Source: Aquificaceae bacterium (GTDB lineage Bacteria; Aquificota; Aquificia; Aquificales; Aquificaceae). Taken from it: a stretch of DNA of 9,255 nucleotides. The translations under genes and the position numbers were made by a program. Shown one piece after another: positions 6,388 to 9,255 of this stretch. Positions within the stretch are counted from its first letter, which is position 1. Each line of letters starts with the position of its first letter. The notes below the pieces were generated by a model. The model was not told the DNA's origin. It made no database searches and saw only the letters and a program-made list of their open reading frames with translations. The stretch is taken from positions 1-9,255 of the forward strand of contig JALSTO010000240.1 in assembly GCA_026983685.1 (NCBI GenBank), written 5' to 3'.

Positions 6388-7212
6388 CTACCCCCATCTG
6401 AGCTTCTTACGAAGTATTTCAAAGAAGCCTTTTTCTGGGTGGAGGTATATCTCACAGAACTTCCTTGACTTTTCTATCTCAACCACATCCCCCTTTTTAA
6501 GATACATGCCCTCTTGCCCGTCCATAGTCAGGTAGCAGGCTCTGTTCTCCGATAGGACCCTCAGACGCACAGAAAAGCGGGAAGGTAAGACAACGGGCCT
6601 GTTGGACAGCGTATGAGGGCATATTGGAACGAAGAGAATGTTCTCAGAGTCAGGGTATATTATCGGACCACCTGCGGATAGAGCGTAGGCTGTTGAACCC
6701 GTAGGGGTTGAGATTATGACCCCGTCTCCGTATATATGCACCATGAAGCTGTCGTTTGCGAACACCTCTATCTCCATTATCCTCGCTATAGCACTTTTTG
6801 AAACTACAACGTCGTTCAGATAGTTCCCGAGGAACCTCCTTACCTTACCTCTGAGAAGGTAAGTTGAGAGCATCATCCTTCTCTGCTTCTTTATCCTCCC
6901 GGCGAGTATCTCCCTTATAAGGTCAACAGCCTCGTGTCTCTCCACCTCTGTCAGAAAGCCAAACCTCCCCTCATTAACACCCACGAGGGGGATACCGAAC
7001 CTTGAGGCTATCCTTGCTCCTGCAAGGAATGTACCATCTCCTCCCACGACAACCATCAACCTGTAGCCTTTCAGATTGAGGTTAACCTTAGCCTCCGGCT
7101 TATTTAGAATCTCTAAAACACTGTGTCCCTTTTCCTTCAGAAATTCCTTTATCTCTGAGGAGGTGGCTCTTGCCTTTTCCGAGTCCTTTACGAAGAGAGC
7201 TATCTTGCTCAT
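6388..7212 (-). CDS. nadK: NAD kinase
   Basis: A 274-residue ATP/polyphosphate-NAD kinase that makes NADP from NAD in the cytosol. The nucleotide-binding GGDGT is at 57-61, [11 protein letters not shown] at 80-90, the conserved LNDVVV at 132-137, the [21 protein letters not shown] block at about 163-183, and [13 protein letters not shown] at 196-208. Length is normal for the family. The ATG at 7210-7212 (complement) overlaps the gmhA stop as ATGA, the usual sign of translational coupling; a longer frame to 7263 would add 17 residues inside gmhA and has no family support. The gene sits downstream of gmhA in a two-gene operon and converges on the tRNA pair. Confidence 0.96.
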   Translation of the reverse strand: MSKIALFVKDSEKARATSSEIKEFLKEKGHSVLEILNKPEAKVNLNLKGYRLMVVVGGDGTFLAGARIASRFGIPLVGVNEGRFGFLTEVERHEAVDLIREILAGRIKKQRRMMLSTYLLRGKVRRFLGNYLNDVVVSKSAIARIMEIEVFANDSFMVHIYGDGVIISTPTGSTAYALSAGGPIIYPDSENILFVPICPHTLSNRPVVLPSRFSVRLRVLSENRACYLTMDGQEGMYLKKGDVVEIEKSRKFCEIYLHPEKGFFEILRKKLRWG

Positions 7213-7772
7213 ACCAATTCGTCTATTATCTCGCAGAGGACATGACCGAGGGTTATGTGGCATTCCTGAATTCGGGGTGTTTCGTAGGAGGGAACTATGA
7301 AGGAGTAGTGAGCAACCTCTGCCAGCTTTCCTCCGTTCCTTCCGGTAAAGGCAACGGTTGTAGCTCCGAGGTCGTGCGCCTTCTTGATAGCCCGAAGGAC
7401 GTTCTCAGAGTTTCCCGAGGTAGATATGCCTATAGCTACATCTCCGGGAGTGCAGAGAGCTTCAACCTGCCTCTCAAAGACGTTATCAAAGCCATAATCG
7501 TTCCCGACAGCGGTGAGTATTGATGTATCCGTAGTTAGAGCTATCGCCGGTAGCCCTTTCCTCTCCTTTTTATACCTTCCCACTATCTCCGCCGCAATGT
7601 GCTGGGCGTCTGCAGCGCTCCCTCCGTTTCCGAAGAGGAGTATCTTGTTCCCATCTTTGATAGCTGTAGCCATTATCCTGCCGACCTCTAAGATAGTTTC
7701 CTTGTACAGTTCAAGGAAGGCGAGCTTTACCTCAGCACTCTCCTTAAAGGAGGAGATTATCTTTTCAATCAT
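7209..7772 (-). CDS. gmhA: Phosphoheptose (sedoheptulose 7-phosphate) isomerase
   Basis: A 187-residue SIS-domain isomerase that converts sedoheptulose 7-phosphate to D-glycero-D-manno-heptose 7-phosphate, the first step towards the heptose of the LPS core. [12 protein letters not shown] is at 47-58, STSGNS (phosphate binding) at 117-122, and QECHITLGH at 169-177. The zinc/catalytic set His58, Glu62, Gln169 and His177 corresponds to His61, Glu65, Gln172 and His180 of E. coli GmhA with the same spacing. The ATG at 7770-7772 (complement) has no Shine-Dalgarno; a TAAAAT hexamer ten bases upstream may make the transcript leaderless. Other heptose genes are not in the window. The TnpB element begins about 17 bases upstream. 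Confidence 0.95.
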   Translation of the reverse strand: MIEKIISSFKESAEVKLAFLELYKETILEVGRIMATAIKDGNKILLFGNGGSAADAQHIAAEIVGRYKKERKGLPAIALTTDTSILTAVGNDYGFDNVFERQVEALCTPGDVAIGISTSGNSENVLRAIKKAHDLGATTVAFTGRNGGKLAEVAHYSFIVPSYETPRIQECHITLGHVLCEIIDELV

Positions 7773-7781
7773 ACTGTTATC

Positions 7782-7787
7782 ATTTTA
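7782..7787 (-). promoter_or_regulatory. candidate -10 box for gmhA-nadK
   Basis: On the minus strand TAAAAT (7787 down to 7782) lies nine bases from the gmhA ATG, the same geometry as the TATAAT before the phosphorylase gene. The matching -35 region would fall at about 7805-7810, inside the mobile element, and is a poor match (GGGACT). If this is the promoter, the insertion has replaced its -35. Confidence 0.25.
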
Positions 7788-7796
7788 ACTAAACCC

Positions 7797-7840
7797 ACGC
7801 CTTAAGTCCCCCTTTCCGTAAGGGAGGGGATACAGGGCGT
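7797..7840 (+). repeat. imperfect palindrome at the element's left end
   Basis: ACGCC (7797-7801) can pair with GGCGT (7836-7840), and inside it TCCCC (7807-7811) pairs with GGGGA (7826-7830), with a weaker inner stem around CTTTCC/AGGG. This is the subterminal hairpin expected at the left end of an IS200/IS605 element, where the Y1 transposase binds single-stranded DNA. It lies about seven bases from the inferred left cleavage point. Confidence 0.5.
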
Positions 7841-7855
7841 CGTTTGTGAAGGGCG

Positions 7856-7884
7856 TTGACAGGCAGTTGGTTCTTCCATAGATT
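7856..7884 (+). promoter_or_regulatory. tnpB promoter within the element's left end
   Basis: A perfect -35 TTGACA (7856-7861) is followed after 17 bases by TAGATT (7879-7884), a four-of-six -10. Transcription would start near 7891, giving a leader of about 32 bases before the tnpB ATG. The position inside the element means it carries its own promoter. The same transcript, processed, could supply the omega RNA at the 3' end. Confidence 0.5.
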
Positions 7885-7922
7885 ATTATCGCGGAATACC
7901 AGTTAGATGGATGTGAAACGCT

Positions 7923-9233
7923 ATGTCCAAAGTCAAGGAAGAAACTAAGTTCTTGCTGACCTACAAGTTCAGAGCTTATCCTTCAGCCCTGCTGGAATAC
8001 AAAATGGAGAACTGGCTCTATATCCTGCACAATCTCTACAATCACGCTCTTGAAGAAAGAAAAAAAGCATGGAAAGAGGAAAAGAAAAGCATTACATACT
8101 CAAACCAGCAAAATGCTCTTCCCAAACTCAAGGAAAAAGACCCCTCCTTAAAGCTTGTCCACTCTCAAGTCCTTCAGGACTGTCTAAGAAGAGTTGATAA
8201 TGCTTTCCAGAAGTTCTTCAGAAAAGAAGTAAAATATCCAAAGAAGAAAAAGCTCTCCAAATACAGTTCCTTTACCTTTCCGCAGGTTTGGATGAAGCAG
8301 AAAGGAAGGCTTGTAGAGGTTATCAAGCTTGAGAAAAAGAGTGGCAGGTTCGCATACCTGCACCTTCCAAAACTCGGGAAACTCAAGATTAGACTCCACA
8401 GAGAGATAAACTGGACAAAGGCAAGGACTGTCACGGTAAAGAGAGAACCGTCAGGAAAGTGGTATGTTTGCGTAACGGTGGAGATAGAGCTTGATGAAGT
8501 GCTCAGAGAAGCTCAGGAAAAAACAGTGGGGATAGATCTCGGGGTAAAAAACCTTGCGACCACTTCAGAGGGTGAGTTTATAGAGCACCCTAAGTTTTTG
8601 CAGAGACTTGAGAAGAGGCTCAAAAGAGAGCAAAAGAAACTCTCAAGAAAAGAGAAAGGCTCAAACAATTGGGAGAAGCAAAGGAAGAGAGTGGCAAAAA
8701 TTCACGAGAAGATGAGGAATGCAAGGAGGGACTTTCTGCACAAGCTATCAAGACACCTTGTAAACAATTATGACCACATCAGCTTTGAAGACCTTGACAT
8801 AAAGGGACTTGTTCAAAGCAGCAACTTAGCAAAGCTTATACTTGATGCAGGATGGAGGGCACTCATCACCTTTGTCACCTACAAGGCTGTAATGGCGGGG
8901 GCAAGGGTGGTGAGGGTTGACCCGTCCTATACGACTCAAGACTGCTCTGTATGCGGTTTTAGAGTTCCCAAGACTTTGGCTGAGAGACTTCATGAGTGTC
9001 CAGAATGCGGGGCTATTATGGACAGGGATTACAATGCGAGTGTGAACATTTTGCAAAAAGGTCTCGCCCGCCTTAAGGGCGGTAGGGTCGGGGCGACCCA
9101 AGCTAAAGCCTGTGGAGAGGGCTCTGGCGGGGTCTCCTCACAGGAGGGGACTAGTCACCCCTCGTTGAAGCAGGAATCCCATTGCGGGTCTTTCGGGTGG
9201 GATTATATTCCCTACCGGAAGCTCCGTCCGTGA
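7923..9233 (+). CDS. tnpB: RNA-guided endonuclease TnpB
   Basis: A 436-residue TnpB, ancestral type of Cas12. In characterised relatives TnpB with its omega RNA cuts DNA next to a target-adjacent motif and helps retain the element. The N-terminal LLTYKFRAYPS (11-21) begins the wedge/REC region. The RuvC parts are GIDLGVKNLAT (Asp205), FEDLDIKGL (Glu289) and DRDYNASVNI (Asp369). The zinc ribbon has Cys341/Cys344 and Cys359/Cys362. All catalytic and zinc residues are present, so it looks active. The last 50 or so residues are encoded by the structured right end, and the stop TGA (9231-9233) sits in the loop of the terminal hairpin. The ATG at 7923 has no clear Shine-Dalgarno; an in-frame start a few codons later is possible. 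Codon use is AAA/AAG-rich. Confidence 0.95.
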   Translation: MSKVKEETKFLLTYKFRAYPSALLEYKMENWLYILHNLYNHALEERKKAWKEEKKSITYSNQQNALPKLKEKDPSLKLVHSQVLQDCLRRVDNAFQKFFRKEVKYPKKKKLSKYSSFTFPQVWMKQKGRLVEVIKLEKKSGRFAYLHLPKLGKLKIRLHREINWTKARTVTVKREPSGKWYVCVTVEIELDEVLREAQEKTVGIDLGVKNLATTSEGEFIEHPKFLQRLEKRLKREQKKLSRKEKGSNNWEKQRKRVAKIHEKMRNARRDFLHKLSRHLVNNYDHISFEDLDIKGLVQSSNLAKLILDAGWRALITFVTYKAVMAGARVVRVDPSYTTQDCSVCGFRVPKTLAERLHECPECGAIMDRDYNASVNILQKGLARLKGGRVGATQAKACGEGSGGVSSQEGTSHPSLKQESHCGSFGWDYIPYRKLRP

Positions 9234-9249
9234 GGACGGAGAGGTTCAC
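9068..9249 (+). ncRNA. candidate omega RNA (guide-RNA scaffold) overlapping the tnpB 3' end
   Basis: Consecutive hairpins fill the tnpB 3' end. They are CCGCC/GGCGG (9068-9082); GGGTCG/CGACCC with a GGG loop (9085-9099); CTGTG-GAGA with TCTC-CT-CACAG (9110-9143); GAGGGG/CCCCTC (9144-9163); AATCCCA/TGGGATT (9175-9204); and CTCCGTCC/GGACGGAG with a GTGA loop (9222-9241). The last is followed by AGGTTCAC, after which the guide, copied from flanking DNA, would begin at 9250. In known TnpB loci the omega RNA is exactly this right-end region. The 5' boundary is a guess; about 9050 is equally possible. Confidence 0.65.
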
Positions 9250-9255
9250 ATCATG

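Larger units (their letters stand above)
7790..9249 (+). mobile_element. TnpB-only IS200/IS605-superfamily element (IS1341 group)
   Basis: The element has a structured left end, a single tnpB gene, and a right end ending in a perfect hairpin followed by GGTTCAC, a right-end form seen in this superfamily. There is no tnpA (HUH Y1 transposase), so mobility would need one in trans. The right boundary after TTCAC (9245-9249) is fairly firm. The left boundary is inferred: TTAAC at 7785-7789 resembles TTCAC and would be the left cleavage motif and target-adjacent motif. Elements of this type make no terminal inverted repeats or target duplication, and none is seen. The coding strand is more A-rich than its neighbours, fitting separate ancestry. 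Confidence 0.75.

Noticed and set aside
7213..7263. N-terminal extension of nadK by 17 residues
   Set aside because: The extension lies inside gmhA and is not NAD kinase-like; the ATGA overlap gives the natural start.
7076..7788. Plus-strand frames opposite nadK and gmhA (74, 117 and 91 residues)
   Set aside because: All lie against conserved motifs of the two minus-strand enzymes and show no protein-like features of their own.
7797..7840. Left-end palindrome as a terminator for gmhA or as a CRISPR repeat
   Set aside because: gmhA is transcribed away from it, no T-run follows, and no second copy of the unit occurs in the window. Its position fits the left end of an IS200/IS605 element better.
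9068..9163. Clustered hairpins at the tnpB 3' end as an intrinsic terminator or CRISPR array
   Set aside because: The stems differ in sequence, none is followed by a T-run and there are no spaced repeats. An omega RNA/right-end structure explains them.
7923..9233. TnpB as a Cas12-type CRISPR effector
   Set aside because: No CRISPR array or cas1/cas2 genes are present, the length is that of TnpB, and transposon-end structure surrounds the gene.

Overview
The window reads as chromosome of a thermophilic bacterium of the Aquificaceae. The strongest pointer is the transporter at 3001-4533, which is recognisably the ortholog of LeuT from Aquifex aeolicus and matches it over almost its whole length. 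Other pointers are the very short spacing and overlap between genes, a short LeuC-type aconitase-family subunit, a purine nucleoside phosphorylase with a C-terminal CxC pair as in hyperthermophile homologs, and tRNA genes without encoded CCA. The coding strands look richer in G+C than A. aeolicus itself, so a sister genus (for example a Hydrogenivirga-like organism) is possible, but I cannot fix the genus.

Region 1 (1-5294, + strand) is a tightly packed run of seven genes: the 3' end of ftsH, leuC, a methylthioadenosine/methylthioinosine-type phosphorylase, a FUN14-family small membrane protein, the LeuT-type sodium-coupled amino-acid transporter, a four-helix DUF4149-type membrane protein, and a RusA-type Holliday junction resolvase. 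Five of the six junctions are overlaps or gaps of only a few bases. The 30-base gap between leuC and the phosphorylase, and the short FUN14/leuT junction, each carry a TATAAT hexamer just before a start codon that lacks a Shine-Dalgarno sequence. New, possibly leaderless, transcripts may therefore begin there. The genes have unrelated jobs (proteolysis, leucine synthesis, purine salvage, uptake, recombination), which is typical of Aquificales gene runs.

Region 2 (5278-7772) holds miaA (- strand, overlapping rusA tail to tail), then a tandem tRNA-Pro(UGG)/tRNA-Arg(UCU) pair on + with a good promoter shared divergently with miaA, then a translationally coupled - strand pair gmhA-nadK (heptose synthesis for LPS, and NADP formation).

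Region 3 (about 7790-9249) is a TnpB-only IS200/IS605-superfamily element (IS1341 group) inserted directly upstream of gmhA. It has a structured left end, an internal promoter with a consensus -35, an apparently catalytically intact TnpB, and a 3' end densely folded into hairpins that should be the omega (guide) RNA. The TnpB stop codon lies in the loop of the terminal hairpin, and the putative guide begins six bases before the window ends. This is the accessory part of the window and the nearest thing here to an RNA-guided system. It belongs to a known class rather than a new one.
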